Positions 44,993 through 53,172 of a DNA stretch of 64,000 nucleotides are shown here, in pieces (positions within the stretch are counted from its first letter, which is position 1; every line of letters begins with the position of its first letter). Origin of the DNA: Roseibium sp. MMSF_3544 (lineage in GTDB: Bacteria; Pseudomonadota; Alphaproteobacteria; Rhizobiales; Stappiaceae); NCBI RefSeq assembly GCF_030732845.1, contig NZ_JASHKA010000010.1:1-64000 (forward strand). Reading direction: 5' to 3'. Position numbers and translations under genes: made by a program. Under the pieces are notes generated by a model. The model was given only the letters and a program-made list of their open reading frames with translations, made no database searches and was not told where the DNA came from.

Positions 44993-45793
44993 TCAGGCCG
45001 GTCTCGAGAGCTCCTTGAGGAGAATTTCATGAAGGCGCGGGTCACCGGAAGCGACGATCTGCCCGCCGTCCGAAGGAGAACCACCGGTCCACGTCGTGAC
45101 GACACCGCCAGCACCCTCGATGATCGGCACAAGTGCAACGATGTCATAGGCTTGCAGGCCGGTTTCGATGACCGCGTCGCCGTGACCGGACGCAACCATG
45201 CAATAGGCATAACAATCGGTGCCGTATCTTGCGAGCTGCACGGAGGCTTCGACCCTGTCGTAAGCTTCTCTTTCAGCTTCGGTGAAAATGGCCGGTGTGG
45301 TGGTGAATATGGTGGCGTCCTGGAGCCGGGTGCAGGCGCGCGTCTTCAGTGATCTGTCACCCAGCGGTCCCTTGTACCAGGCGTGCTCCTTGTCGCCGGC
45401 AAAGCGTTCACCGATATAGGGTTGCACCATCATGCCGAGGCTCGCCGTGCCGCCGGTTCTCAGCCCTATAAGCGTTCCCCAGGTGGGCAACCCGGTGATA
45501 AAGGCTCGCGTGCCGTCGATCGGGTCGAGAACCCAGACATTTTCGGCGTCCAGGTTTTCCGGGCCGTGTTCTTCACCGAGTATGCCGTGTTCGGGATAGC
45601 TGCTGTTGATCAGCGCTCGCATTGCCGTCTCACCGTTCTTGTCGGCAATGGTCACAGGGTCAAATCCGGTGTCCCTTTTGTTGTCGACCGTAAACCCCTG
45701 CCGGAAATGCGGCATGATGGCCTCCGTGGCTGCATCCGCCAGTCTGTCCAGAAAGGGGGCAAGCTCATTCGGGCTGGAAACAGGCCTGATCAT
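44993..45793 (-). CDS. hisN: Histidinol-phosphatase, inositol-monophosphatase type
   Basis: Mg2+-dependent phosphatase of 266 aa of the IMPase superfamily. Metal-site motifs: GEEHGPE (E from the first site), LDPIDGTRAFI (DxIDGT) and the late GAGGVVTTWTGG with the second metal aspartate region. It resembles HisN, the phosphatase of histidine synthesis in Alphaproteobacteria, but SuhB-type or PAP phosphatase activity cannot be excluded. I chose ATG at 45793 with AAGGA upstream; a GTG one codon earlier is possible. The MmgR-type sRNA gene lies just upstream, the neighbourhood that gave the suhB RNA motif its first name. Confidence 0.87.
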   Translation of the reverse strand: MIRPVSSPNELAPFLDRLADAATEAIMPHFRQGFTVDNKRDTGFDPVTIADKNGETAMRALINSSYPEHGILGEEHGPENLDAENVWVLDPIDGTRAFITGLPTWGTLIGLRTGGTASLGMMVQPYIGERFAGDKEHAWYKGPLGDRSLKTRACTRLQDATIFTTTPAIFTEAEREAYDRVEASVQLARYGTDCYAYCMVASGHGDAVIETGLQAYDIVALVPIIEGAGGVVTTWTGGSPSDGGQIVASGDPRLHEILLKELSRPA

Positions 45794-45934
45794 CACGGTT
45801 TTCCTTTGTGGAAGGGAGGTGCGTCACGCTGAAAACACCCGGTGTGCCGCTTGTATAACCTGTTCTGCCGAAAATTGAATCTGCAAAACCGCATAAATTG
45901 CCCATAGTTTGTACAGGAATGAAACCTATTCAGG

Positions 45935-45963
45935 CTTGACCTTTGTGCGGTGCGGTGCGATTT
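45935..45963 (+). promoter_or_regulatory. Promoter of the MmgR-type sRNA
   Basis: CTTGAC (45935-45940), 17 bp, then CGATTT (45958-45963) fits the CTTGAC-N17-CTATAT consensus of rhizobial housekeeping promoters, with a good -35 and a 4-of-6 match at -10. Transcription would start near 45970. Confidence 0.6.
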
Positions 45964-45969
45964 TATTGC

Positions 45970-46055
45970 AGTGCGATATCTTTTATCGCATCGCCCTCCT
46001 TGGGCGTTTCCTCCCTAGACTCGGGCCGCCTCTTTTGAGTGCGGCCTCTTTTTTT
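45970..46055 (+). ncRNA. mmgR: MmgR/alpha-r8 (suhB motif) small RNA
   Basis: An RNA of roughly 80 nt ending in a rho-independent terminator. A 5-bp stem CGCCC-tcctt-GGGCG (45992-46006) is followed by the single-stranded decamer TTTCCTCCCT (46007-46016), then a terminator stem GGCCGC/GCGGCC (46024-46046) and a T-run. An upstream stem TGCGATA/TATCGCA (45972-45990) may fold or overlap. The stem-decamer-terminator order and the decamer itself match the alpha-r8 family, whose S. meliloti member MmgR is Hfq-dependent and restrains polyhydroxybutyrate storage. The position between hisN (IMPase family) and an N-formylglutamate amidohydrolase-like gene agrees. The exact 5' end is inferred. Confidence 0.82.
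46024..46055 (+). terminator. Terminator of the MmgR-type sRNA
   Basis: GGCCGC-(11 nt)-GCGGCC followed by TCTTTTTTT. It also lies just beyond the stop of the convergent N-formylglutamate amidohydrolase-like gene. Confidence 0.85.
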
Positions 46056-46064
46056 GGGCTGATG

Positions 46065-46985
46065 CTATTCGGCGGCGATCGGGTCGGCAGGAAGGGCTGC
46101 GTCAGGCATTGAAATCAGTTCTGTGGCGAACTCTCTGAGATTGTGAAACAGATCTTCAAAGCCGGCCGAAGGCTCCTGCGTGGTTTCGTTCATGTAGAGA
46201 CCACGGTTGATTTCGACCTGAAGAGCGTGCAGTCCGCTTGCCGGGCGTCCGTAATGTTCGGTTATGAAACCGCCTGCATAGGGTTTGTTGCGGCTGACGC
46301 TGTACCCCATCTTACGCAGGATGGAACAGGCATATTCGGTAACTTCGCTGTTGCAACTGGTGCCGTAGCGGTCGCCAAGAACGAAGTCCGGCCGCGTGTC
46401 GGTGGTCTGACACTTCACGCTGGACGGCATCGAATGGCAATCGATCAGGATGGCGTAGCCGAACGTGACGTGGGTTTGGGCCAAAAGGCGTCTCAGCGTC
46501 GAATGATAGGGCTTGTAGATCTCCTCGATCCGGTTCAAAGCTTCTTCGACGGGCAGCCTGTGCCGGTAAATCTCATGGTTTTCACTGACAATGCGAGCGA
46601 CTGTTCCCAGCCCGCCTGCGACCCGTATAGAGCGGACATTTGCGTAAGACGGCAGCCTGCCATCGAACATCTTCGGGTCCAGTTCATAAGGTTCCCGGTT
46701 CACATCAAGATAGGCGCGGGGAAAATGCGCCCGCAAGAGCGGCGCTCCCAGTGGGACGACGTGCGTGAACAAATCATCGACATAGGCGTCTTCTGAGCGC
46801 CTGATCGAGGACTCGTTCAAGCGCGAAGATTCAAGGAAGCCGCGGGAGTATTGCCGCCCGGAATGCGGCGAGTTGAAGACAAACGGCACCCGCTGGTCGG
46901 CGGGGCACAGGACCTCAAATGCCGGAAGGCCGTTAAAATCGGCTTCGAACGGGGTCTTGTTTGAGGGCGTCGTTTCGTCCGTCAA
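46065..46985 (-). CDS. N-formylglutamate amidohydrolase family protein
   Basis: FGase-family zinc hydrolase of about 306 aa. Recognisable blocks: PFVFNSPHSGRQY, LRAHFPRAYLDVNREPYELDP, IYKPYHSTLRRLL, and the metal site ILIDCHSMPS. There is no ATG near the N-terminus: a TTG at 46985 has AGGA upstream and is my choice, and a TTG at 47030 is the longer option. In histidine degradation HutG-type enzymes release glutamate from N-formylglutamate, but no other hut gene is present. A second, shorter member lies at 52328. Confidence 0.85.
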   Translation of the reverse strand: MTDETTPSNKTPFEADFNGLPAFEVLCPADQRVPFVFNSPHSGRQYSRGFLESSRLNESSIRRSEDAYVDDLFTHVVPLGAPLLRAHFPRAYLDVNREPYELDPKMFDGRLPSYANVRSIRVAGGLGTVARIVSENHEIYRHRLPVEEALNRIEEIYKPYHSTLRRLLAQTHVTFGYAILIDCHSMPSSVKCQTTDTRPDFVLGDRYGTSCNSEVTEYACSILRKMGYSVSRNKPYAGGFITEHYGRPASGLHALQVEINRGLYMNETTQEPSAGFEDLFHNLREFATELISMPDAALPADPIAAE

Positions 46986-47211
46986 ATTATGTGTCCTGCT
47001 TGTCGCACCTTTTGGGTCAGGCCTCTCCAACTGCTAACGGAAACCTTTTACCTATGGTGCCAAGGAATCAACACGCAGTCCACAGTCAGTGAGCGAAAAG
47101 CTTTGCAGAACCAATTCTCCCTACCATTCTGTGGAATTCGAGCTATAACCGGCAAAAGGTAAGTCCTGACCCTGGCCTGCCAGACAGATTAATAAGGAAT
47201 GGTCGAACAAA

Positions 47212-47571
47212 ATGTCGCGTATCCTGCTAGCTGAAGATGATAACGATATGCGCCGCTTCTTGGCAAAAGCGCTGGAAAACGCCGGGTACGATGTCGTCTC
47301 GTTCGATAACGGCAGAAGCGCTTACGAGCGTTTGCGCGAAGAGCCGTTCTCTCTCCTTCTGACAGATATCGTCATGCCAGAGATGGATGGCATCGAATTG
47401 GCGCGGCGGGCCACCGAGCTCGACCCCGACCTCAAGGTCATGTTCATCACCGGTTTTGCCGCCGTGGCGCTCAACCCGGAATCCGACGCACCCAAGGACG
47501 CCAAGGTTCTGTCAAAACCCTTTCATCTCAAGGATCTTGTTCAGGAAGTGGAGCGCATGCTGGCGGCCTGA
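47212..47571 (+). CDS. cpdR: Single-domain response regulator CpdR
   Basis: Receiver-only protein of 119 aa: acid pair D9/D10, phosphoacceptor D52 (LTDIVMPEMDG), T80 region (FITGFAAVAL) and K108-type lysine in LSKPFHLKDL. The FAAVALNP segment and the two alanines at the C-terminus are CpdR hallmarks. In Caulobacter and Sinorhizobium unphosphorylated CpdR acts as an adaptor that brings ClpXP to cell-cycle substrates, and the CckA-ChpT relay phosphorylates it. It is monocistronic here. Confidence 0.93.
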   Translation: MSRILLAEDDNDMRRFLAKALENAGYDVVSFDNGRSAYERLREEPFSLLLTDIVMPEMDGIELARRATELDPDLKVMFITGFAAVALNPESDAPKDAKVLSKPFHLKDLVQEVERMLAA

Positions 47572-47635
47572 AGACTGCGCTGTCGAAAGGGTCTTTCGGA
47601 GCACGGAAATTTTGTCTGCTGGTTGAAAAGGGGGG

Positions 47636-47664
47636 TTGCACTGGCAGGCGATCCCCGTTATATC
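47636..47664 (+). promoter_or_regulatory. Promoter of tRNA-Val
   Basis: TTGCAC (47636-47641), exactly 17 bp, then TATATC (47659-47664). Transcription would start near 47671, about 36 nt before the mature tRNA. Confidence 0.7.
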
Positions 47665-47706
47665 GCACTCCACCACGGCGCAGCGGCGCCGGACACCGAG
47701 AAATTC

Positions 47707-47781
47707 GGGCGTGTAGCTCAGCGGGAGAGCACTTCGTTGACATCGAAGGGGTCACAGGTTCAATCCCTGTCACGCCCACCA
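47707..47781 (+). tRNA. tRNA-Val (anticodon GAC)
   Basis: Full cloverleaf of 75 nt with the 3' CCA encoded. Acceptor GGGCGTG pairs with CACGCCC, discriminator A, D-arm GCTC...GAGC, anticodon stem CTTCG/CGAAG around loop TTGACAT, and T-arm CAGGTTCAATCCCTG. Anticodon GAC reads valine codons GUC and GUU. Confidence 0.97.
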
Positions 47782-47874
47782 TTGTTGCGCTGATTGATGG
47801 TTCCATGACGCGCGGGTTGATCTGAAGACAGGCGCAGTGTTTGCAGCTGCTTTGTGACCGGCCCAGATGAATGT

Positions 47875-47891
47875 GAGCGCCTCAGGCGCTC
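47875..47891. other. Hairpin upstream of rpmJ
   Basis: GAGCGCC-tca-GGCGCTC, a perfect 7-bp stem followed by ATTTGGTTT. It may terminate the tRNA transcript or be the end of an upstream leader; the rpmJ start is 42 bp further on. Confidence 0.5.
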
Positions 47892-47932
47892 ATTTGGTTT
47901 AAAGTAACGGGGCCCTTACGGGGGACAGTGAC

Positions 47933-48058
47933 ATGAAGATCAAGAACTCGCTTAAAGCGCTCATGACCCGCCACCGGGACAACCGTATGGTTCGCCGGAA
48001 AGGCCGCGTCTACATCATCAACAAGAAAAACCCGCGTTTCAAGGCACGCCAGGGCTAA
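47933..48058 (+). CDS. rpmJ: 50S ribosomal protein L36
   Basis: Ribosomal protein of 41 aa, [11 protein letters not shown]... to ...KARQG, very basic. It is the zinc-free form: the paired cysteines (CxxC) of the zinc-ribbon version are absent, as is usual in Alphaproteobacteria. [19 protein letters not shown] is the family core. It is encoded alone downstream of tRNA-Val, with a G-rich leader and GGGGGACAG before the ATG. Confidence 0.96.
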   Translation: MKIKNSLKALMTRHRDNRMVRRKGRVYIINKKNPRFKARQG

Positions 48059-48069
48059 GCTTGTTGTTG

Positions 48070-48093
48070 TCCGGGCGCACGTGGCAGCCCGGA
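48070..48093 (+). terminator. Terminator-like hairpin after rpmJ
   Basis: TCCGGGC (48070-48076) pairs with GCCCGGA (48087-48093) around a 10-nt loop; the following bases are AAACACG, so the T-run is missing and termination may be partial. Confidence 0.55.
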
Positions 48094-48219
48094 AACACGT
48101 TGTGTGCAAGGTGGTTAACCGGGACATCCCGGCCGCCGAGAGCCTCCAGCTGAAAGCGCGCACAAAGAAGTGTTGAAATCCCGGATTGACCGCCGCATTC
48201 AACGACCCATAATCGTTGG

Positions 48220-48882
48220 ATGCGGATTTTTTTGTTTGCCCTTTTGCTGTCGGTAATTCCCTCTCTGTCCGGTGCCCAGACGGTTCCGGATCTGGGGCCT
48301 GAAGTCGAACCGCCATCGGCGGAGGATTTCAGCCCGCTGCCGGATGCGCTGCCTGAGGATGGCGGCCAGGTTGTCGTGGAAGAAACAGACCCTGAGGAAG
48401 AACAGTCCCGCCTTGATCAGTTGTTCGCGGATCTTGCCGATGTGGAAGAGCCGACTTCGGCCGAGCGGCTTGCCCGTGAAATCCAGATGCTCTGGATGGA
48501 CTCCGGAAGCGACACGGTTGATATCCTGATGTCGCGCGCGGGCAAGGCCATCCAGGCAGATGACCATGGACTGGCGCTCGACCTTCTTGACGTCGTCGTG
48601 GTTCTGAAGCCCTCGTTTGCCGAAGGCTGGAACCGCCGGGCGACCGTGCACTACATGCGCGAGGATTTTGGCAAGTCGCTTGTCGACATCGAACGCACGC
48701 TCGCCTTGGAGCCGCGCCATTGGGGAGCGCTTTCCGGACTTGCAATCATCCAGCGCCGACTGGGCTTCGATACCGAAGCGCTGGAGACCTTTAGACGGGC
48801 GCTAGAGATCCATCCAGGCCTTGAAAACGCACTGGAGGCAATCGAGGACCTCGAAAAGGAAGCGGAAGGGGCTCCAGCCTGA
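48220..48882 (+). CDS. Periplasmic tetratricopeptide-repeat protein
   Basis: Protein of 220 aa with a signal peptide (about 1-19, ending SGAQ) and an acidic, Pro-rich linker (about 20-70). Residues about 105-210 hold two to three TPR units (AIQADDHGLALDLLDVVVVLKPS, GWNRRATVHYMREDFGKSLVDIERTLALEPR, ETFRRALEIHPG). TPR proteins act as scaffolds; no partner is evident. Similar signal-peptide TPR proteins are common in Rhizobiales. Confidence 0.82.
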   Translation: MRIFLFALLLSVIPSLSGAQTVPDLGPEVEPPSAEDFSPLPDALPEDGGQVVVEETDPEEEQSRLDQLFADLADVEEPTSAERLAREIQMLWMDSGSDTVDILMSRAGKAIQADDHGLALDLLDVVVVLKPSFAEGWNRRATVHYMREDFGKSLVDIERTLALEPRHWGALSGLAIIQRRLGFDTEALETFRRALEIHPGLENALEAIEDLEKEAEGAPA

Positions 48883-48933
48883 GTTGACAATTCCTTGTCT
48901 TGATTGTCCGTCGCTGGATGCTATTTCCGCACC

Positions 48934-49938
48934 ATGATCACGATTGTTCTTCTTCTTGCGGCGCTCTTGCTTGTTTGCGCCGTCTACACGTTTTTTCAGG
49001 TCAGGCGGATAGAGACCACCATCAAGCCGGACGGATCGTTTGCATCGGTCGACGGCGCGCGCTTGCATTATCATTTTTATCCGGCAGCAGTCGAAAGGCC
49101 GGATCAGCCGGTTCTGGTTTTCCTCCACGGCGCCAGCGGCAACGCGTATGATCCGCGACTGGCTTTTCTGGAGACGCTCAAGGGCAAGTGCCCCTTGCTC
49201 TTTGTGGATCGCCCTGGTCTCGGATTTTCGGACGCAGATACGGGATCTTATGAGCGGCCTGAAGATCAGGCAAAAGTCCTGGCCCGTCTTCTGGAAAAAC
49301 TTGAGATCGGCAATGCTGTCGTTGTGGGCCATTCCTACGGCGGCGCTGTTGCGGCAGCGCTTGGCCTCGCAGCGCCTGACCGGGTGACGGGGCTTGCGTT
49401 TCTGTCACCTGTCAGTCACGTGTGGCCAGGTGGTGTCAACTGGTACTACAACGTTGCCGCCCTGCCGGGAATTGGCAGCCTTTTCTGTTGGACGCTGACC
49501 CTGCCGGTCGGTTACCGACTTGCGCCAAATGCCATGGCGAACGTGTTTTTTCCCGATCCGGCAATACCGGACTATCCGGAAAAGACTAAACTTCCGCTGC
49601 TTTTCCGCCCGCATACGTTCCGGGCGAATGCACGGCAAATCGCATCGCTGAAGCCGGCCATCATCGAACAGTCCGAGCGCTATGGAGATCTCTGCCAGCC
49701 GGCACTGATCGTCACAGGAACGGAGGATCAGGTGGTCTGGCCTTCCATCCATTGTGAAGGGTTGTTACGAGACCTGCCTGACGCGGAACTTGTGATGCTC
49801 GACAGGGTGGGGCACATGCCTCATCTGACCCACACTGACATCGTTGTGCGGGCGCTGGAAGATCTCATGGCGAGAGTGGAAAGCCGGAATGAGACGGAGC
49901 TCGTAGGCTCTTTGGCGAACGCTGCAGCGGCGAATTGA
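48934..49938 (+). CDS. Alpha/beta hydrolase with N-terminal membrane anchor
   Basis: Hydrolase of 334 aa from the ATG at 48934; a TTG at 48904 is an alternative. One hydrophobic helix (about 1-20) probably anchors it, with the catalytic domain outside the cytoplasm. Motifs: VLVFLHGASGNA (oxyanion), FVDRPGLGFSD, nucleophile elbow GHSYGGA, acid in VTGTEDQVV and histidine in DRVGHMPHLTH. Substrate unknown. Its stop codon is followed at once by a hairpin shared with pyk. Confidence 0.85.
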   Translation: MITIVLLLAALLLVCAVYTFFQVRRIETTIKPDGSFASVDGARLHYHFYPAAVERPDQPVLVFLHGASGNAYDPRLAFLETLKGKCPLLFVDRPGLGFSDADTGSYERPEDQAKVLARLLEKLEIGNAVVVGHSYGGAVAAALGLAAPDRVTGLAFLSPVSHVWPGGVNWYYNVAALPGIGSLFCWTLTLPVGYRLAPNAMANVFFPDPAIPDYPEKTKLPLLFRPHTFRANARQIASLKPAIIEQSERYGDLCQPALIVTGTEDQVVWPSIHCEGLLRDLPDAELVMLDRVGHMPHLTHTDIVVRALEDLMARVESRNETELVGSLANAAAAN

Positions 49939-49939
49939 T

Positions 49940-49960
49940 GAGCGGCGGTGTCCGCCGCTC
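49940..49960. terminator. Terminator between convergent hydrolase and pyk genes
   Basis: GAGCGGCGG-tgt-CCGCCGCTC, a perfect 9-bp stem with a 3-nt loop, 2 bp after the hydrolase stop, followed by AATTCAAA. The T-run is poor on both strands, but the position between convergent stops supports the role. Confidence 0.7.
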
Positions 49961-49979
49961 AATTCAAACGATTAGATCG

Positions 49980-51416
49980 TCAAATGCCACCCTGGCCGTC
50001 GTTGCCGACAAAGGCAATCCGCAACATATTGGTGGATCCCGGTGTTCCGAAAGGCACACCCGCCGTGACGATGACCCGCTGGCCGGGTTTTGCAAAGCCT
50101 TCCGAAAAAGAGATGCTGCACGCACGATCGACCATGTCTTCCTCGTTTGCCGCGTCCTCACTGACAACGCAGTGAAGGCCCCAACCGAGTGACAGGCGGC
50201 GCGCCGTTGCCAGCACGGGTGAAAGGACAATCACCGGCGAGGAAGGGCGTTCGCGAGAGGCTCGAAGGCCGGTTGCTCCGGACGTGGTGTAGCAGACAAC
50301 GGCAGCCAGGTTGAGGGTTTCGGCGATCTGCCGGGCAGCCGCTGAAATCGCATCGGCACCGGTCGCTTCCGGTTCGGCCCTTTGGGCGTCGATGATGGTG
50401 CGGTAGTTGTTGTCCTGCTCGACCTGGTGCGCGATCTTGTCCATCGTCGACACCGCTTCGATCGGAAACTCGCCGGCTGCCGATTCCGCCGACAGCATGA
50501 CCGCGTCGGCGCCTTCGAAGACCGCCGTCGCGACGTCGGAGACTTCGGCACGGGTCGGCACGGGAGAAGTGATCATGGACTCCAGCATCTGCGTTGCGAT
50601 GACGACAGGCTTGCCTGCGCGCCTGCAGGCACGGGTGATGCGTTTTTGCAGTCCGGGGACCTGTTCCAACGGCATTTCAACACCGAGGTCACCGCGTGCG
50701 ACCATGATTGCGTCGGACAATTCGATGATTTCGTCGAGGCGGCCTATTGCCTGTGGCTTTTCGATTTTCGCCAGAACGCCTGCACGGCCACGGGTGATCT
50801 TGCGCACTTCCGAAATGTCGTCCGGGCGCTGAACGAAAGACAGCGCGACCCAGTCGACATTCTGCTCAAGCGCGGCGATCAGGTCCTTGTGGTCCTTTTC
50901 CGTCATCGCACTGGTCGCGATTTCCGAATCCGGAACGCTGACCCCCTTGCGGTCGGACAGCTTGCCGCCGACGATAACTTCGGTCACCGCCTTGGTATTG
51001 CTGGCTTCCACGACCTTCAGCTGGATCTTGCCGTCATCCAGCAACAACCGATGACCCGGCTCAAGCGCGTGAAGAATTTCCGGATGCGGCAGATGAACCC
51101 GATTGACGTCGCCGTCCGAAGTGTCTGCATCAAGAATGAAGGTTGCTCCGTTCTCCAGCATGACCGGACCATCGGAGAATGTGCCCACACGTAGCTTCGG
51201 GCCCTGCAGATCGGCCAGAATGCCGATCGGTCGTCCAACTTTTTCCTCAACAGAACGGATTCGCTCAACGAGCAACTTCAAACGATCATGGTCCGCATGG
51301 CTCATATTGATGCGGAACACGTCCGCACCAGAGCGATACAGGTTTTCTATGATGTCTTGTTCTGAGGAAGAGGGTCCGAGAGTTGCTAGAATTTTCACTC
51401 GCCGGTTTCGCCTCAT
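49980..51416 (-). CDS. pyk: Pyruvate kinase
   Basis: Glycolytic enzyme of 478 aa: phosphoenolpyruvate + ADP to pyruvate + ATP. Conserved blocks: KILATLGPSS at the N-terminus, FRINMSH, ADLQGPKLRVG, the active-site lysine in AKIEKPQAIG, MVARGDLGVEMP (Mg2+ ligands) and AVMLSAESAAGEFP. Its ATG overlaps the stop of the upstream DUF1036 gene by 4 bp, so the two form one transcript; this pairing is frequent in Rhizobiales. Confidence 0.96.
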   Translation of the reverse strand: MRRNRRVKILATLGPSSSEQDIIENLYRSGADVFRINMSHADHDRLKLLVERIRSVEEKVGRPIGILADLQGPKLRVGTFSDGPVMLENGATFILDADTSDGDVNRVHLPHPEILHALEPGHRLLLDDGKIQLKVVEASNTKAVTEVIVGGKLSDRKGVSVPDSEIATSAMTEKDHKDLIAALEQNVDWVALSFVQRPDDISEVRKITRGRAGVLAKIEKPQAIGRLDEIIELSDAIMVARGDLGVEMPLEQVPGLQKRITRACRRAGKPVVIATQMLESMITSPVPTRAEVSDVATAVFEGADAVMLSAESAAGEFPIEAVSTMDKIAHQVEQDNNYRTIIDAQRAEPEATGADAISAAARQIAETLNLAAVVCYTTSGATGLRASRERPSSPVIVLSPVLATARRLSLGWGLHCVVSEDAANEEDMVDRACSISFSEGFAKPGQRVIVTAGVPFGTPGSTNMLRIAFVGNDGQGGI

Positions 51417-51844
51417 CGCCCACCTGTCCCTTGTTGCACGGGCTCGGTCAGCTGGACCGTCCAGCTACTCTGCTCACCCGTGTCGATTTCAAAAAAGCCT
51501 GTCCGCTCAAAGCCACGAGCCACACAGTCCTCAATTCCGCGAATGGTGAATTCTTTCTCCCGGGTGCACATGAAGGCCCGGCCACCCCATTCGCCGAATT
51601 GGTCGTAATCAACTGCGTAGATGTAATAGTATCGTGACACCAGCGATCCCGGTACCAGCGTTTCACAAGAATTCGAGGCCAGGTTCCACCAGCCCTCTGT
51701 GACCCAGTCGGTCTTGTCCTTATATCCGATGGCAACACCGACCTGACTGTCGGTCTTGTTGCAGAGCCGGAGGTCGGCTCTTGCCTCGTCGCTGGTCGCG
51801 GAGAAAAACAGCACGGCCAGGAAAACGGCGACAACAGCCTTCAT
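51413..51844 (-). CDS. DUF1036 periplasmic protein
   Basis: Protein of 143 aa from the ATG at 51844. Signal peptide about 1-23 (ending EARA), then the DUF1036 domain: DLRLCNKTDSQVGVAIGYKD, EGWWNLASNSCETLV and RAFMCTREKEFTIRGIEDC. Four cysteines in the mature part could form two disulfides. Function is unknown. The stop overlaps the pyk start by 4 bp. Confidence 0.9.
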   Translation of the reverse strand: MKAVVAVFLAVLFFSATSDEARADLRLCNKTDSQVGVAIGYKDKTDWVTEGWWNLASNSCETLVPGSLVSRYYYIYAVDYDQFGEWGGRAFMCTREKEFTIRGIEDCVARGFERTGFFEIDTGEQSSWTVQLTEPVQQGTGGR

Positions 51845-52327
51845 GGGCGTGCCAATGCGCGCCCGAGACCATCCTTGGTGCCGTTCCCCAACCTCAAACA
51901 TATGCAGTCATTCACTTTGCTGCTTTACTGACATTCGCTTTTTGCGTCGACAACAGGGTCTTGTCAACGTCGTTAACAGGATTAACTGCGGGCAATCACC
52001 CGAACGCGCTTCCCGAAACCGTCCCGATTATTCTGCCCGCAAGAACGATAAAGACACCTATGTGGCCAGAAATGGGGCGGGAACATGGCGGTTTATCCGC
52101 TGATAGATGTTAGCCGTCAATAAAGCGTATACAAATGCGGTTTCGCGACGCAAAAGGGCCCTGAATTCACAGAGTTTTCCAAAGTTAGGCCTGGTCTAGG
52201 TCCATGTCTCGAATCGACGCCTGGCAGCGGCTGCGATTTGTGTATTCGGGCTTGGTTCTTTGATCGGTTTGCCGTAAACCTGAGCGTCTGCGCGTTCGGC
52301 GCCCAAGGTCCTTCCACGAAGCATGAC
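51845..52327. other. Divergent region between the DUF1036/pyk unit and an FGase-like gene
   Basis: About 480 bp without a credible gene. The 51.93-52.0 kb part is rich in TTAAC/GTTAAC-like words (for example GTTAACAGGATTAAC), but the spacing does not match a CtrA TTAA-N7-TTAA site. Promoters for both directions must lie here. Confidence 0.4.
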
Positions 52328-53137
52328 ATGACACAGACAGCTGCCATGGCCGGTGAAATTTTCCAGCCGACCGAATATGTGAACGGCGATTTCAATTCCG
52401 GGATACTGCTTTTGTGCGACCACGCGCGAAACACCGTGCCAGGAGAGTACGGCGACCTGGGCGTTGCTCCTGAACAGTTCGAACGTCACATCGGCTACGA
52501 CATCGGAGCCCGCGCCGTAACGCTGGAACTGGCGCGCCGGCTGAATGCACCTGCTTGCCTGTCGACCTTTTCAAGACTGTTGATCGATCCGAACCGGGGT
52601 GAGGACGATCCGACGCTGATCATGCGGCTTTCGGACGGTGCGGTGGTGCCGGGTAATGCCGGGGTCGACGCAAGCGAGCGCGCCTATCGTATCGCGCACT
52701 TCCACAGGCCCTATCACGATCTCATCGACGAAACACTGGACGCGATGATCGCCAAGGCGCTGCCGCCGGTGATGGTCTCGATCCACAGTTTCACGCCCGT
52801 CTGGCGCGGCGCGCCGCGTCCCTGGCATGCGACGGTTCTTTGGGACAGTGACCCGCGTGCGGTCGAACCGATGCTCCGCGACTTGAGAGCAGACGGCGAT
52901 CTGGTTGTCGGCGACAACGAGCCATATGACGGGGCTCTCAAAAACGACACAATGTATCGGCACGCAACGCGTCGCGGCCTCGCCCACATCCTGCTGGAGT
53001 TGCGACAGGATCTGATCGCCGGCGAAAACGGACAATTGGAGTGGGCCGGTCGGCTTGTGCCAATCCTGCAAGCCATTGCAGCGTTGCCCGACTGCCGCAA
53101 AATCAAGTATTTCAAGTCGCGATGCGACAAGACCTGA
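52328..53137 (+). CDS. N-formylglutamate amidohydrolase family protein (short form)
   Basis: FGase-family protein of 269 aa from the ATG at 52328; the frame is open to 52238 without a better start. Blocks: LLLCDHARNTVP, HIGYDIGARAVT, IDPNRGEDDPTLI, FHRPYHDLIDETL, the metal-site histidine in VSIHSFTPVW and HILLELRQDLI with a catalytic-region glutamate. It is shorter and distinct from the gene at 46065. The DUF1244 gene follows after 35 bp and may be co-transcribed. Confidence 0.87.
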   Translation: MTQTAAMAGEIFQPTEYVNGDFNSGILLLCDHARNTVPGEYGDLGVAPEQFERHIGYDIGARAVTLELARRLNAPACLSTFSRLLIDPNRGEDDPTLIMRLSDGAVVPGNAGVDASERAYRIAHFHRPYHDLIDETLDAMIAKALPPVMVSIHSFTPVWRGAPRPWHATVLWDSDPRAVEPMLRDLRADGDLVVGDNEPYDGALKNDTMYRHATRRGLAHILLELRQDLIAGENGQLEWAGRLVPILQAIAALPDCRKIKYFKSRCDKT

Positions 53138-53172
53138 TTGTTGGACAATGACTCACAGGGGAGTTCCTGACG

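Noticed and set aside
47528-47806. 92-codon minus-strand frame across tRNA-Val containing GIEPVTPSMSTKCSPAELHA
   Set aside because: This is the well-known false protein produced by reading a tRNA gene backwards.
51930-52000. Possible CtrA binding site (TTAAC repeats)
   Set aside because: The half-sites are spaced by nine bases start to start, not eleven as in TTAA-N7-TTAA.
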